Shown piece after piece: positions 41,935-50,634 of a stretch of DNA of 64,000 nucleotides. Source of the DNA: Glycomyces fuscus. GTDB taxonomy: Bacteria > Actinomycetota > Actinomycetes > Streptosporangiales > Streptosporangiaceae. Below the pieces are notes generated by a model. It did not search any database. It had not been told where the DNA came from and saw only the letters and a list, made by a program, of their open reading frames with translations. The first letter of the stretch is position 1, and each line of letters opens with the position of its first letter. The position numbers and the translations under genes were made by a program. The stretch lies in contig NYMS01000002.1 of NCBI GenBank assembly GCA_002529455.1, positions 62,001 through 126,000 of the forward strand, in the 5' to 3' direction.

Positions 41935-43494
41935 TCAGGGGCGCTCCCCCTCGTCCGCGGGCGAGGGCTCCCCTCCCGCTCGGGGAGCCTCCCCGGTTCC
42001 GGTGTCGGAGGACTGCCCGGGCGTGTGCGCGTCCCGGTCCCGGGGCGCCGCGCCGCGGTGGCGCAGCGACAACAGGGAGCCCAGGCCCAGCACGATGGCC
42101 GTGCCGATGGCCGTGTACCAGGTGAACCCGACCAGGTCGGGCTGGAAGAGGAACAGCCAGACCATGGTCGCCACCGCGACCGCGAAGGAGACCACCGCGT
42201 CGAGCTGGCGGGCTCCGCGCACCCACAGCCCCAGGAAGAACGCGCCCAGCAGGCCGCCGTAGGTCAGGCTCGCCACGGACAGGCCCAGCTCCACGACCGG
42301 GTTGTCGGTACCGGTGAACATCGCCGCCGCCCCGATGAAGACCAGCCCCCAGCCGAGGGTGAACAGCCTGCCCAGCCGCAGCCCCTGCGTGTCGGTGAGC
42401 GTGCGGCGGCTGAACCGCTCGTACAGGTCGGCCATGGTCGAGGAGGACAGCGCCGACAGCGAGGAGGACAGGGTGCTCATCGCCGAGGCCATGATCCCCG
42501 CCAGCAGCAGGCCCGACAGGCCGGCCGGCAGCCCCTCCACGATGAACGTCGGGAAGAGCTCGTCGGAGTTGGCCAGTCCGAGCCCCTCCACCGAGGCGCC
42601 CTCGAAGTAGGAGTACAGCGCGAGGCCCACGGTGAGGAACAGGGCGAACTGCAGGAACACCACGACGGCGCTGCCGATCACCGCCTTCTGGGCGTCGCGC
42701 AGGCTGCGGCATCCCAGCAGCCGCTGCACGATGATCTGGTCGGCGCCGTGGGAGGCGGTGGAGAGCAGCGCGCCGCCGATGACCGCGGTGACCGTCGCGT
42801 ACGGGGCCGAGACCGGGTTCGAGGTGAGGTCGAGGAACCGGGTCTTGCCCGCGTCGGCCGCGACCGCCAGGAAGTTCACGTCCAGGCTGGCCGTGATGAC
42901 CACCAGCGCCGCGATTCCGCCGACCACGTACAGCGCCATCTGCAGCACGTCGACCCAGACCACGGCCCGGATCCCGCCGATGAGGGTGTAGAGGACCGTG
43001 ACCGCGCCGAGCAGCGCGATGATCGCGAAGTAGGACAGCTCCACCCCGTAGGAGTCCAGGACGATCTTCATCGGGATGGCGGCCGCGAACAGCCGCACCC
43101 CGTCCGCGAGCAGGCGGGTGAACAGGAACGCGACCGAGGCCGTGCCCTGCATGCCGCGGCCGAAGCGGATGCCGAGGTAGGCGTAGGCCGTGGTCATCTC
43201 GCCCCGGTAGTAGCGGGGCAGCAGCACGAAGGCCACGACCACCCGCCCGATCAGGTAGCCGACCGCCACCTGCAGGAACGTGACGTCGCCCAGGTAGGCC
43301 ACGCCGGGGATGCTGATCACGGTCAGGGCGCTGGTCTCGGTGGCCACCACCGACAGGCACACCGCCCACCAGGGCAGCCGCCGGTTGCCGATGAAGTAGT
43401 CCCTCGTGTCGCGCTGCCGGCCGGACAGCCTGAGGCCGAGCCATGCCGATCCCAGCAGGTACACCGCGATGACCAGGAGGTCGATTGTCTGCAC
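41935..43494 (-). CDS. Sodium:solute symporter (SSS family)
   Basis: A 519-residue transporter with about 13 membrane segments. Family marks: YFIGNRRLPWWAVCLSVVATETSALT near the start, then GIRAVVWVDVLQM and a SLSSSLSALSSSTMADLYER segment (sodium-site region of TM8). GTG at 43494 is used; GGAG upstream. The gene lies 30 bases downstream of the anhydro-MurNAc kinase gene and probably shares its transcript, so the solute may be a cell-wall sugar such as anhydro-MurNAc or a sialic-acid-like sugar. That is inference; SSS members carry many substrates. Confidence 0.88.
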   Translation of the reverse strand: MQTIDLLVIAVYLLGSAWLGLRLSGRQRDTRDYFIGNRRLPWWAVCLSVVATETSALTVISIPGVAYLGDVTFLQVAVGYLIGRVVVAFVLLPRYYRGEMTTAYAYLGIRFGRGMQGTASVAFLFTRLLADGVRLFAAAIPMKIVLDSYGVELSYFAIIALLGAVTVLYTLIGGIRAVVWVDVLQMALYVVGGIAALVVITASLDVNFLAVAADAGKTRFLDLTSNPVSAPYATVTAVIGGALLSTASHGADQIIVQRLLGCRSLRDAQKAVIGSAVVVFLQFALFLTVGLALYSYFEGASVEGLGLANSDELFPTFIVEGLPAGLSGLLLAGIMASAMSTLSSSLSALSSSTMADLYERFSRRTLTDTQGLRLGRLFTLGWGLVFIGAAAMFTGTDNPVVELGLSVASLTYGGLLGAFFLGLWVRGARQLDAVVSFAVAVATMVWLFLFQPDLVGFTWYTAIGTAIVLGLGSLLSLRHRGAAPRDRDAHTPGQSSDTGTGEAPRAGGEPSPADEGERP

Positions 43495-43524
43495 TGCGCT
43501 ACTCCGGGTGGTGGGGGCGGGGGT

Positions 43525-44703
43525 CTACCGGTGCCGTGCCTCGACGCGCAGCCGCGCGGGGACGGTGGCCGCGGGTTCGGGGAGCCGGAGCGGTGCGGCT
43601 CCCGGCGTGAGGCGCCCGGCCACCGGCGCACGGCGGGCGCCGGTGCAGGAGGGCACGGACCCGGGGAGCCCGTGCCAGGTGAGGAAACCGATCAGCGCGA
43701 ACAGGTAGGCCTCCTTGGCGTCGCTGTCCAGCCCCAGGCCGTCGAACGTCGTCAGCCGCGCCGGGCGGAGCCGGTCGGCGAGCCGCTCCATCAGGACCGG
43801 GTTGCGGGTGCCGCCGCCCGAGGCGAGCACCTCGGCCACCCCGTGGGGGCGCAGCGCGTCGGCGACCGTGGCGGCGGTGAGTTCGACCAGGGTGGCCAGC
43901 AGGTCCCCGTCCTCGGGCGTTCCGGTGGCGCGCAGCGCCGCGTCGAGGTAACCGGGGCCGAACAGCTCCAGCCCGGTGGTCCTGGGCGGGGGCAGGCGGT
44001 AGTACGGCTCGGCGAGCAGGTGCTCGAGCAGGGCGGGGTCGGGGCGGCCGGAGCGGGCGAGGGCCCCGTCGGCGTCGAAGTCGGCGCGGCCGCCGGTCAC
44101 CCGGCGCGCGGCGGCGTCGAGCAGGGCGTTGCCGGGGCCGGTGTCGAAGGCCAGCGGCGGCTCCCCGCCCCGCAGGACGGTGGCGTTGGCGATGCCGCCG
44201 AGGTTGAGCGCGGCGGTGGGTTCGGGGCGGTCTCCGAGCAGGAGGGCGTCGATCACGCTGGCCAGCGGGGCGCCCTGGCCGCCCGCGGCCACGTCGGCCG
44301 TGCGCAGGTCCGAGACCACGGGCAGGCCCGTGGCCTCGGCGATCCAGGCGGGCTGGCCCAGTTGGAGGGTTCCGTGGACCGTGCCGCCGTCGGCCCAGTG
44401 GAACAGGGTCTGGCCGTGCGAGGCGACCAGGTCGGCCCGTCCCCCGGCGAGTTCGCCGACCGCGTGCAGCGCCGCGTCGGCGAACGCGCGGCCGATGCGG
44501 GTGTCGAGCCGGCAGACGGTCTCCATGGTCGTGCGGGCCGGGGGGAGGGCGCCGCGGATCATCTCCCGCAGGTCGCGCGGGTAGGGCGCGGTGCGGTGGC
44601 CCAGCGGCGTCAGACGGACGAGGTCTCCGTCCAGGGTGATGCGGGCGGCCGCGGCGTCGATGCCGTCGGCCGAGGTTCCCGAGGAGAGGCCGACGACGAT
44701 CAT
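43525..44703 (-). CDS. anmK: Anhydro-N-acetylmuramic acid kinase
   Basis: A 392-residue sugar kinase of the ASKHA fold. Marks: VGLSSGTSADGIDAA at the N-terminus (phosphate loop), SHGQTLFHWADGG, LNLGGIANATVL, FDTGPGNALLDAAAR and ASGGGTRNPVLM, all typical of AnmK. It hydrates and phosphorylates 1,6-anhydro-MurNAc from turned-over peptidoglycan to MurNAc-6-phosphate in the cytosol. ATG at 44703 has GGAGGGGAGG upstream. No MurQ etherase is present in the window. An inverted repeat at 44857-44873 could be its operator. Confidence 0.93.
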   Translation of the reverse strand: MIVVGLSSGTSADGIDAAAARITLDGDLVRLTPLGHRTAPYPRDLREMIRGALPPARTTMETVCRLDTRIGRAFADAALHAVGELAGGRADLVASHGQTLFHWADGGTVHGTLQLGQPAWIAEATGLPVVSDLRTADVAAGGQGAPLASVIDALLLGDRPEPTAALNLGGIANATVLRGGEPPLAFDTGPGNALLDAAARRVTGGRADFDADGALARSGRPDPALLEHLLAEPYYRLPPPRTTGLELFGPGYLDAALRATGTPEDGDLLATLVELTAATVADALRPHGVAEVLASGGGTRNPVLMERLADRLRPARLTTFDGLGLDSDAKEAYLFALIGFLTWHGLPGSVPSCTGARRAPVAGRLTPGAAPLRLPEPAATVPARLRVEARHR

Positions 44704-44856
44704 GCGCCTCCCCTCCGGGGGCGGCGGGTCCGGAGGGTCGCGGGCGGCCTGGTCCCGGCCGTGGGCGGAGGCGGGTCCCCCGGCCGGTGTCCGCGGACCT
44801 GGCCTGCGGCGAACCCGTGGACACCACCCATGCGCGAACCCTCCCGGTCTCGGAAC

Positions 44857-44873
44857 GTGTACCAGCGGTATAC
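44857..44873. promoter_or_regulatory. Candidate operator GTGTACC-AGC-GGTATAC upstream of anmK
   Basis: A 7-bp inverted repeat with one mismatch and a 3-base spacer, about 150 bases upstream of anmK. The shape resembles GntR-type sites (GTATACC/GGTATAC). No regulator gene is next to it. Confidence 0.35.
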
Positions 44874-44997
44874 CGCGCGTCGCGCGGGGTCAACCGTTTC
44901 CGGCGACCGGCGCGGAGGTGTCCACCCGCGGCGGACGGGTAGCGGACCGCACGACGGGCCTGACCGGCGAGGACGCCGCGGGCCGGACGGGGGGACG

Positions 44998-45945
44998 ATG
45001 CAGACCTTCCTGCCCCACCCCGCGTTCGCCGAGTGCGCGCGGGCGCTGGACGACCGCAGGCTGGGCAAGCAGCGGGTGGAGACCATGCAGATCCTGCGGG
45101 CCCTGGTGTGGCCCGCGTACGGGTGGAAGCGCCACCCCGCCGTGGCGATGTGGCGCGGCTTCGTGCCCGCACTGGTGGGTTACGGGGTGGCGGTGTGCCG
45201 TGAGTGGCGCCGCCGCGGGTACGCCGACTCGGTGCTGCCCTCGCTGCTGGCCTTCACCGGGGGCCGCGTCCCCGAGGAGGAGCAACTGTGGGAGCGCGAC
45301 CTGCTCCCGCCGTGGCTGGGGGACGGGGCGCTGCACGTCTCGCACCGCTCGGCCCTGGTCCACAAGGATCCGGCGCACTACGAACCGCTGTTCCCCGGAA
45401 CTCCCGGCGGCCTGCCCTACGTCTGGCCCCGTCCGGCCTTCCCCCGGTGGCCGCTGCGGCGCGGCACCGCCGAGGCGGCGCCGCTCGGGGAGGCCGCGCG
45501 GCTGCTGGGGACCGCCGCGCCGCCGGACCGGCAGGCGGCCGCCCTGGAGCGGTTGGTCGGCGGCCGCAGCGCGTCGCTGCGGCTCACCGGTCCGGGCGAC
45601 ACCGTTCCCGGTCTGCTCGCCGGGTTGTGCACGCCCGGCGAGACGCTGTGGCTGGTGCCCGGGCGCCCGCCGCCCAGGCCCCGGGCCTGCGCCGACCCGG
45701 GACCCTCGGAGGCGGTCGGGCGGACCAGCCGGTCGACCGCGCGTCAGCCCGGCCCCGAGGACGAGGCGGCGATGCGCGAGGAGGCCGGCGAACCGGAGTT
45801 CCGGTTCCGCAGGATCGCCCCCGGGAGCGGGACGGGGGTGCCCGTGCCGTCCTCGGTCGGGCTGGTCGTGCTGGACGGCGCCGAACTGCCCGAGCCGCGT
45901 TCGGCCCCGCTGGTGCTGCGCCTGCTGCCCGCGGTCGACGCCTAG
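44998..45945 (+). CDS. MSMEG_6728-like protein with pyrimidine-dimer glycosylase-like N-terminus
   Basis: A 315-residue protein. The N-terminal MQTFLPHPAFAECARALDDR then LGKQRVETMQILRAL resembles pyrimidine-dimer DNA glycosylase-related families and the actinobacterial MSMEG_6728 group; the core continues with HPAVAMWRGFVPALVGYG. The C-terminal 150 residues are Pro/Arg-rich with little visible fold. Possible DNA repair function is by family resemblance only. ATG at 44998 has GGGG upstream. It lies next to the mismatch-glycosylase gene, which gives mild support to a repair role. Confidence 0.7.
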   Translation: MQTFLPHPAFAECARALDDRRLGKQRVETMQILRALVWPAYGWKRHPAVAMWRGFVPALVGYGVAVCREWRRRGYADSVLPSLLAFTGGRVPEEEQLWERDLLPPWLGDGALHVSHRSALVHKDPAHYEPLFPGTPGGLPYVWPRPAFPRWPLRRGTAEAAPLGEAARLLGTAAPPDRQAAALERLVGGRSASLRLTGPGDTVPGLLAGLCTPGETLWLVPGRPPPRPRACADPGPSEAVGRTSRSTARQPGPEDEAAMREEAGEPEFRFRRIAPGSGTGVPVPSSVGLVVLDGAELPEPRSAPLVLRLLPAVDA

Positions 45946-46241
45946 GCGGACCGCTCCCGAGGGCGGTGGCCGTCGGCCGCCGGGGCGCGGGCCGGTCGGC
46001 CGGTACGGCCCCGTGCCGGGCCACGGCGGTCGGTGCCAGGACGCGGGGGACCTTCGGACGCCCCTCCCCCGCCCGGGACGCGCCCGCCACGGCGCTCCGG
46101 CTCCACCGGGCCCTCGAAGGCCTGCTCGGCGATGGCGCTGCTCACCCCGCGCGGGGGCTTGGACGGGGTGTTCCCGGGAAGGACACCCCGACAGCGGCGC
46201 GGTCGCCCGCGTCACCGACCACAGACACGAGGGGGCAGTCC

Positions 46242-46892
46242 ATGGATCCGGCGAACGGAAGCGCCGAGGACGCGTCGGGGACCGCGTCCGCGCGCCCGCG
46301 TGTACGCACCCCGTCCAGGCGGGTGCCCGGACCGGGCAGGGCGGAGCTGGAGGCGGCCCGGGACAGGCTGGTCCCGGACCTGGTGGCGGAGGATCTGCGC
46401 GTGCTCTTCTGCGGGATCAACCCCGGCCTGACCTCGGGCGCCGTCGGGCACCACTTCGCCAAGCCGGGCACGCGCTTTTGGCCCTCCCTGCACGGGGCCG
46501 GGTTCACCCCGCGCCAGCTCAGGCCCGACGAGGAGGCCGAGCTGCTGTCCCTGGGCCTGGGGATCACCAACGTGGCCGAGCGGACCACGGCCCAGGCGGA
46601 CGAGCTGAGCCGCGAGGAGATCGTGGAGGGCGGGCGCAGGCTGCGGGAGAAGGTCCTGCGGTGGCGGCCCCGGTGGCTGGCCGTCCTGGGCGTGACCGCC
46701 TACCGGGAGGCCTTCGCCGACCGTCGCGCGACGGTGGGGCCCCAGGACGCCCGGATCGGCGACACCCGGGTGTGGCTGCTGCCCAACCCCAGCGGCCGGA
46801 ACGCGCACTGGCAGCTGGGGCCGCTCATCGAGGAGTTCGCGCGCCTGCGTCGCGCCGCCGGGGTGCCCGACCGGTCCGGCGACCCGGCCTGA
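46242..46892 (+). CDS. mug: G/U(T) mismatch-specific DNA glycosylase (Mug/TDG)
   Basis: A 216-residue Mug-family uracil-DNA glycosylase. Motif 1 CGINPGLTSGAVGHHFAKPG (GINPG catalytic Asn) and motif 2 NPSGRNAHW are clear, as is FWPSLHGAGFTP. It removes uracil or thymine from G mispairs. The N-terminal 40 residues are a disordered tail, longer than in E. coli Mug. ATG at 46242 follows GAGGGGG. It is in the same direction as the MSMEG_6728-like gene, 296 bases downstream of it; the gap (45946-46241) has no gene I can support. Confidence 0.93.
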   Translation: MDPANGSAEDASGTASARPRVRTPSRRVPGPGRAELEAARDRLVPDLVAEDLRVLFCGINPGLTSGAVGHHFAKPGTRFWPSLHGAGFTPRQLRPDEEAELLSLGLGITNVAERTTAQADELSREEIVEGGRRLREKVLRWRPRWLAVLGVTAYREAFADRRATVGPQDARIGDTRVWLLPNPSGRNAHWQLGPLIEEFARLRRAAGVPDRSGDPA

Positions 46893-46953
46893 CCCGGAGG
46901 CGGCCCGGCCCGCCGAAGCGCTCTCCCGCCCGCGCCCGAGGGCACGGGGCCGC

Positions 46954-47520
46954 TCAGGGCGGGGAGAGCCCGCGTTCGGCCAGGGGCTCGCGCAGGATCC
47001 GCACCGCCTTGGGCCCGACCACGTGCAGCGCGCCCAGCCCGGCCTCGGTGAACGCGGCGACCCGCTCCAGGGTGGTCGGCCCCTCCCCCGCGAGCGCCCG
47101 GGTCTCCGGTGCGCCGATGGCCCTGGGCGGGTCCCCCACCTCGCCCGGGACCGCGGACGCGGCGGCCTCGGCGGACACGGCCAACCGCTGGGGCGTACGC
47201 AACAGCCAGGCGCACCGGGCCGGGGCGTTGAGGTCCTTGCCGTTCACGTCGGCCAGGGGCACGCCGAAGCCGACCGGCGTGCCCGCCCGCACCCACCACT
47301 CCCCGCCCGGGTGCGCGGACACCGCGGTCCCGGCCTCGGCGTCCGGAAGGCGGAGGAGCACCCGGCCGTCCCCGGTCACCGAGGCGAAGTCCCTGCCGCG
47401 CACCGAGAACGCGACCATGCCGAAGCGGGCACTTCCCTCGGTCTCCGGAGGGGCGGGCGCGGCCGTGCCCAGCTGGGACGGCGTCGTCATGAAGCCGGTA
47501 CCGGACGTCCCCGCCGACAT
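46954..47520 (-). CDS. YjbR/MmcQ-like protein with C-terminal helix-hairpin-helix
   Basis: About 188 residues from ATG 47520 (47568 and 47490 are other in-frame starts; no strong ribosome-binding site decides). The middle resembles the YjbR/MmcQ/TfoX-N fold (FSVRGRDFASVTGDGRVLLRL, then WWVRAGTPVGFGVPLADV), and the C-terminal part (TRALAGEGPTTLERVAAFTE then LHVVGPKAVRILREPLAERG) is a helix-hairpin-helix DNA- or protein-binding unit. Function unknown, perhaps nucleic-acid binding. Convergent with the mug gene. Confidence 0.65.
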   Translation of the reverse strand: MSAGTSGTGFMTTPSQLGTAAPAPPETEGSARFGMVAFSVRGRDFASVTGDGRVLLRLPDAEAGTAVSAHPGGEWWVRAGTPVGFGVPLADVNGKDLNAPARCAWLLRTPQRLAVSAEAAASAVPGEVGDPPRAIGAPETRALAGEGPTTLERVAAFTEAGLGALHVVGPKAVRILREPLAERGLSPP

Positions 47521-47655
47521 ACGGCCGGTGTGCGCCCGGGCCGCGTGGGCCCCGTCGACGCATGACATCCGTCATGCCCGGCCCGTGCGGAACACAGGGG
47601 AAACCCGTGGCCCGCGGCACCCTGCGGTGATCACGCTCCCTACTAGCGTGGAACC

Positions 47656-48720
47656 ATGCACGGCAACGACGACCTCTCCTCCCGGGCCCCTCGCCCGCAG
47701 ACGGAGGCCCCCTCCCCGCCCTCGGGCGCGGATCGGGCGCAGGCGCCCACGCGCACTCCCTTCGCGCCCTCCAGTCCGGCCTCGCCGCACCCGCGCCGCC
47801 GCGGTCCGCGCCCCGTCCCGCCGGGCGTGGAGTACCACCGGGTACTCGCCGGGGACAAGCGCCGCGTCGGACGAGGTCTCCTCGCGATCGTGCTGCTGGT
47901 GGCCGGGCTGTTCGCCTCCAGCATCGTTCTCTCCGTGGGTGCCGCCTTCATCGACGCGCAGACGGGCAGGACCAACCCGACCTTCGGCGGCACCGACTAC
48001 ACGCCGCTCTTCCTCGCCGCGAACCTCGCGTCGATCGCCCTGCTCATCCCGTGGAGCATGCTGCTCCAACGGTGGCTCTACGGCGTGCGCGGGCCTTCGC
48101 TGCACTCGGTGCTGTCGAGCTTCCGGTTCGCCCTGTTCGGCCGGGCGCTCCTGTACATCGGCCCCCTCTGGCTGTTCCTCTCACTCATCGGCCCCGCCGT
48201 CATGCCCTTGCAGGACGTCCACTGGTCCACCGCCACACTCCTCACGGTCTTCACCGTCAACCTCCTGTTGACACCCCTCCAGTCGGCGGGCGAGGAGTAC
48301 GGTTTCCGCGGGCTCGTGTTCCGCGTCGCCGGGAGCTGGGGGCGCGGACCGCGTACGGCGCTGTTCCTCGGCGTCCTCGTCTCCAGTCTGGCGTTCGCCG
48401 CCGTCCACCTCTCGACCGATCCGTGGATCAACCTCTGGTACATCACCCTTTCCGTCAGCCTGGCCGTCGTCACCTGGCGCACCGGCGGCATCGAGATCGC
48501 GGTCGTCGTCCACGCCCTGCACAACACACTCGCCGCCCTGGTCATGACGGTCCTGCACGCTGATCCGAACCCCGCGCTCGAGCGTTCGGCGGGTACCGGG
48601 TCGGCCGCCCTGGTCGTGCTCTGCGTCATCGTCGCGGCCGTCGCGGCGGTGGTGTGGTGGCGCACGCGCGGGACGGGACCGGCCCTGACCCCCTCCGCCC
48701 CGCGACCGGAGCGGGTGTGA
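47656..48720 (+). CDS. CPBP-family intramembrane protease
   Basis: A 354-residue membrane protein of the CPBP/Abi (Rce1-like) family. After a 70-residue Pro/Arg-rich cytosolic tail come about eight membrane segments with the catalytic motifs SAGEEYGFRGLVF (E-E-x3-R), FAAVHLST (His) and HALHNTLAALVM (H-x3-N). Such proteins process or degrade membrane-associated peptides; some give bacteriocin self-immunity. It begins an apparent operon with the sensor kinase 16 bases downstream and the response regulator, so it may be part of a signalling or immunity response. Confidence 0.88.
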   Translation: MHGNDDLSSRAPRPQTEAPSPPSGADRAQAPTRTPFAPSSPASPHPRRRGPRPVPPGVEYHRVLAGDKRRVGRGLLAIVLLVAGLFASSIVLSVGAAFIDAQTGRTNPTFGGTDYTPLFLAANLASIALLIPWSMLLQRWLYGVRGPSLHSVLSSFRFALFGRALLYIGPLWLFLSLIGPAVMPLQDVHWSTATLLTVFTVNLLLTPLQSAGEEYGFRGLVFRVAGSWGRGPRTALFLGVLVSSLAFAAVHLSTDPWINLWYITLSVSLAVVTWRTGGIEIAVVVHALHNTLAALVMTVLHADPNPALERSAGTGSAALVVLCVIVAAVAAVVWWRTRGTGPALTPSAPRPERV

Positions 48721-48736
48721 CGGGAGAACCACGTCC

Positions 48737-49906
48737 ATGAGCAATCCGCCACTGGTCGGCGCACGCAGGTTCGAGACCTACGTGCGCTGGTCCGCCTACC
48801 TGGCCGTCGCGACTCCGGTCGGCACCCTTCTCCGGAGCGTGGTGGAGGCCGAGCGGCTCACCGTAGCGCCCCTGACCGCGCTGGTCGCGGCGGCTGTACT
48901 GTGCCTGCTCCTGGTCGCCGGGAACGTCCTCGTCACCAGGTGGAGCATCGACACCGTCGTCGGGCGCGCGCGGCGGCCCCCCGTCACCGCGGTCGTCGCG
49001 TGGGCGCTGGCCCTGGCGGCCTTCGTCGCCGTGGCCCTGGTGCTTCCCCTTCCCGCGATGGGCATGACGGTCGCGGCGGCGATCGGTTCGGCAGCCGCGA
49101 GCCTCGTACCGGTCCTCCACGCCCGCCGGGCGCTGCTGCTCCACGCGGCGGCGCTGGTGCTGACCGCCGCGCTCGCGGGCCTCGCGGACATCGCGCTCCT
49201 GCTGGCCGGGGCGCTGATGATCAGCGCCGTCCTGTGGCTGTGCTGGTCGAGCGCGTGGATGCTGCGGGTGCTACTCGAACTCCAGGCCGCGCACGAGGAT
49301 CGCGCCGCGCTCGCCCTGGCCAACGAGCGCCTGCGCATCTCCCGCGACCTGCACGACGTGTTCGGCCGCACCCTGGCCACCATCGCGGTCAAGAGCTCCC
49401 TGGCCTCCGAACTCGTCCAGCGCGGCCACGGCGAAAGGGCCGCGACGGAGATCTCCGCGATCCGCGGACTGGCCGAGGAGGCGGGCACCGAGGTCCGCCG
49501 CGTCGTACGCGGAGAGCTGCGCACCACCTGGGAGGACGAGGTCTCAGGCGCCCGGTCGCTGCTCAGGTCCGCCGGTATCCGATGCACCGTGACCGGCGAT
49601 CCCGTCCCCCAGCAGTGCGCGGAGCCCCTGGCGTGGGTCGTGCGCGAGGGCGTCACCAACCTGCTGCGCCACGCCTCGGTCACCCAGGTCACCCTCGCGA
49701 CCGCGAACGAGGACGGGGAGGCGCACCTGACCATCGCCAACGACGGAGCCGGTCCCCGGCGACCCGCGCGGGACGGCGAGGGCACCGGGCTGCGCGCGAT
49801 GTCCGAGCGCCTGCACGCGCTCGGCGGACGCGTCACGGCGCGCCGTGACGGAGACTGGTTCCTGCTCGACGCCGCGCTCCCGCTTCCGAAGGACGCCCCC
49901 AGATGA
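48737..49906 (+). CDS. Sensor histidine kinase (NarL/DesK class)
   Basis: A 389-residue kinase with about six membrane segments in the first 170 residues and no large extracellular domain. The H-box is RISRDLHDVFGRTLATIAVKS (phospho-accepting His near residue 206), followed by the HATPase_c domain with EPLAWVVREGVTNLLRHAS (N-box) and DGEGTGLRAMSERL (G-box). It autophosphorylates and passes phosphate to its partner regulator, whose ATG overlaps the kinase stop (ATGA). Signal unknown. Confidence 0.92.
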   Translation: MSNPPLVGARRFETYVRWSAYLAVATPVGTLLRSVVEAERLTVAPLTALVAAAVLCLLLVAGNVLVTRWSIDTVVGRARRPPVTAVVAWALALAAFVAVALVLPLPAMGMTVAAAIGSAAASLVPVLHARRALLLHAAALVLTAALAGLADIALLLAGALMISAVLWLCWSSAWMLRVLLELQAAHEDRAALALANERLRISRDLHDVFGRTLATIAVKSSLASELVQRGHGERAATEISAIRGLAEEAGTEVRRVVRGELRTTWEDEVSGARSLLRSAGIRCTVTGDPVPQQCAEPLAWVVREGVTNLLRHASVTQVTLATANEDGEAHLTIANDGAGPRRPARDGEGTGLRAMSERLHALGGRVTARRDGDWFLLDAALPLPKDAPR

Positions 49907-50507
49907 CACGCATCCTCGTCGCCGACGACGAACACCTCATCCGCGACGCCATCGCCGGGCTGCTCGACCTGGAGGAGGACTTCGAGGTCGTCGCCCAAGC
50001 GGCCTCCGGCGACGAGGCGCTGGCCATGGCCCTCAAACTCCGCCCCGACGTGGCCCTGCTCGACCTGCAGCTGCCCGGTCCCGACGGCATCGAGGTCGCC
50101 CGCAGGCTCGCACCGAGCTGCCCGGATGCCGGTGCGTCATCGTCACCTCCCACGGCCGCCCCGGCTACCTGAAGTCGGCGCTCGCGGCGGGTGTGAGCGG
50201 TTTCCTGCCCAAGACCGTGTCCTCGCGCACCTTCGCCGAGGTCGTGCGCAAGGTCGCGGCCGGAGGTCGCTACGTCGATCCCGAACTCGCGGCCGAGGCG
50301 ATCAGCGCGGGCGACTCCCCGCTCAGCCCGCGCGAGGCCGACGTGCTGGCCCTGGCCCGCGACGGCGCGCCCGTGGAGGAGATCGCCCGGCGCGTCTCGC
50401 TCTCCCGGGGGACGGTGCGCAACTACCTCGCGGCCGCCGTCGCCAAGCTCGACGCCGCCAACCGGCACGAGGCCGCGCATATCGCCACCGAACACGGCTG
50501 GATCTGA
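49903..50507 (+). pseudogene. NarL-type response regulator, split by a one-base frameshift
   Basis: The receiver domain starts MTRILVADDEHLIRDAIAG with acidic pocket Asp9/Asp10 and phosphorylated Asp in DVALLDLQLPGPDG. At 50108-50109 the frame breaks: upstream reads GIEVARRL, downstream (frame shifted by one) continues RTELPGCRCVIVTSHGRPGY and the C-terminal LuxR-type helix-turn-helix SPREADVLALARDGAPVEEI then VSLSRGTVRNYLAAAVAKL, ending at 50507. One missing base restores an uninterrupted protein of about 201 residues. It is either a disabled regulator or a sequencing error. Overlaps the kinase gene by four bases. Confidence 0.8.
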
Positions 50508-50594
50508 ACGGGGTCGGTGCCGTTCACCGCGGCCCGCCAGCCGGCGGGGAACGGTCCGTCCGGCAGCCGGGTCCGGAGCTGCCGCGACCCGTGT

Positions 50595-50621
50595 CCGGGC
50601 TCCGGCGCGGCCGGAGCCCGG
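50595..50621. terminator. Perfect 11-bp hairpin between convergent genes
   Basis: CCGGGCTCCGG (50595-50605) pairs exactly with 50611-50621; loop CGCGG; no T-tract. It lies between the response regulator and the leftward MurG-like gene. Confidence 0.55.
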
Positions 50622-50634
50622 TACCCGGCGCGGC

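Noticed and set aside
42025..44990. Upstream part of a 1306-codon + strand frame
   Set aside because: Only its last third (from ATG 44998) is a real gene; the rest lies antisense to the symporter and AnmK.
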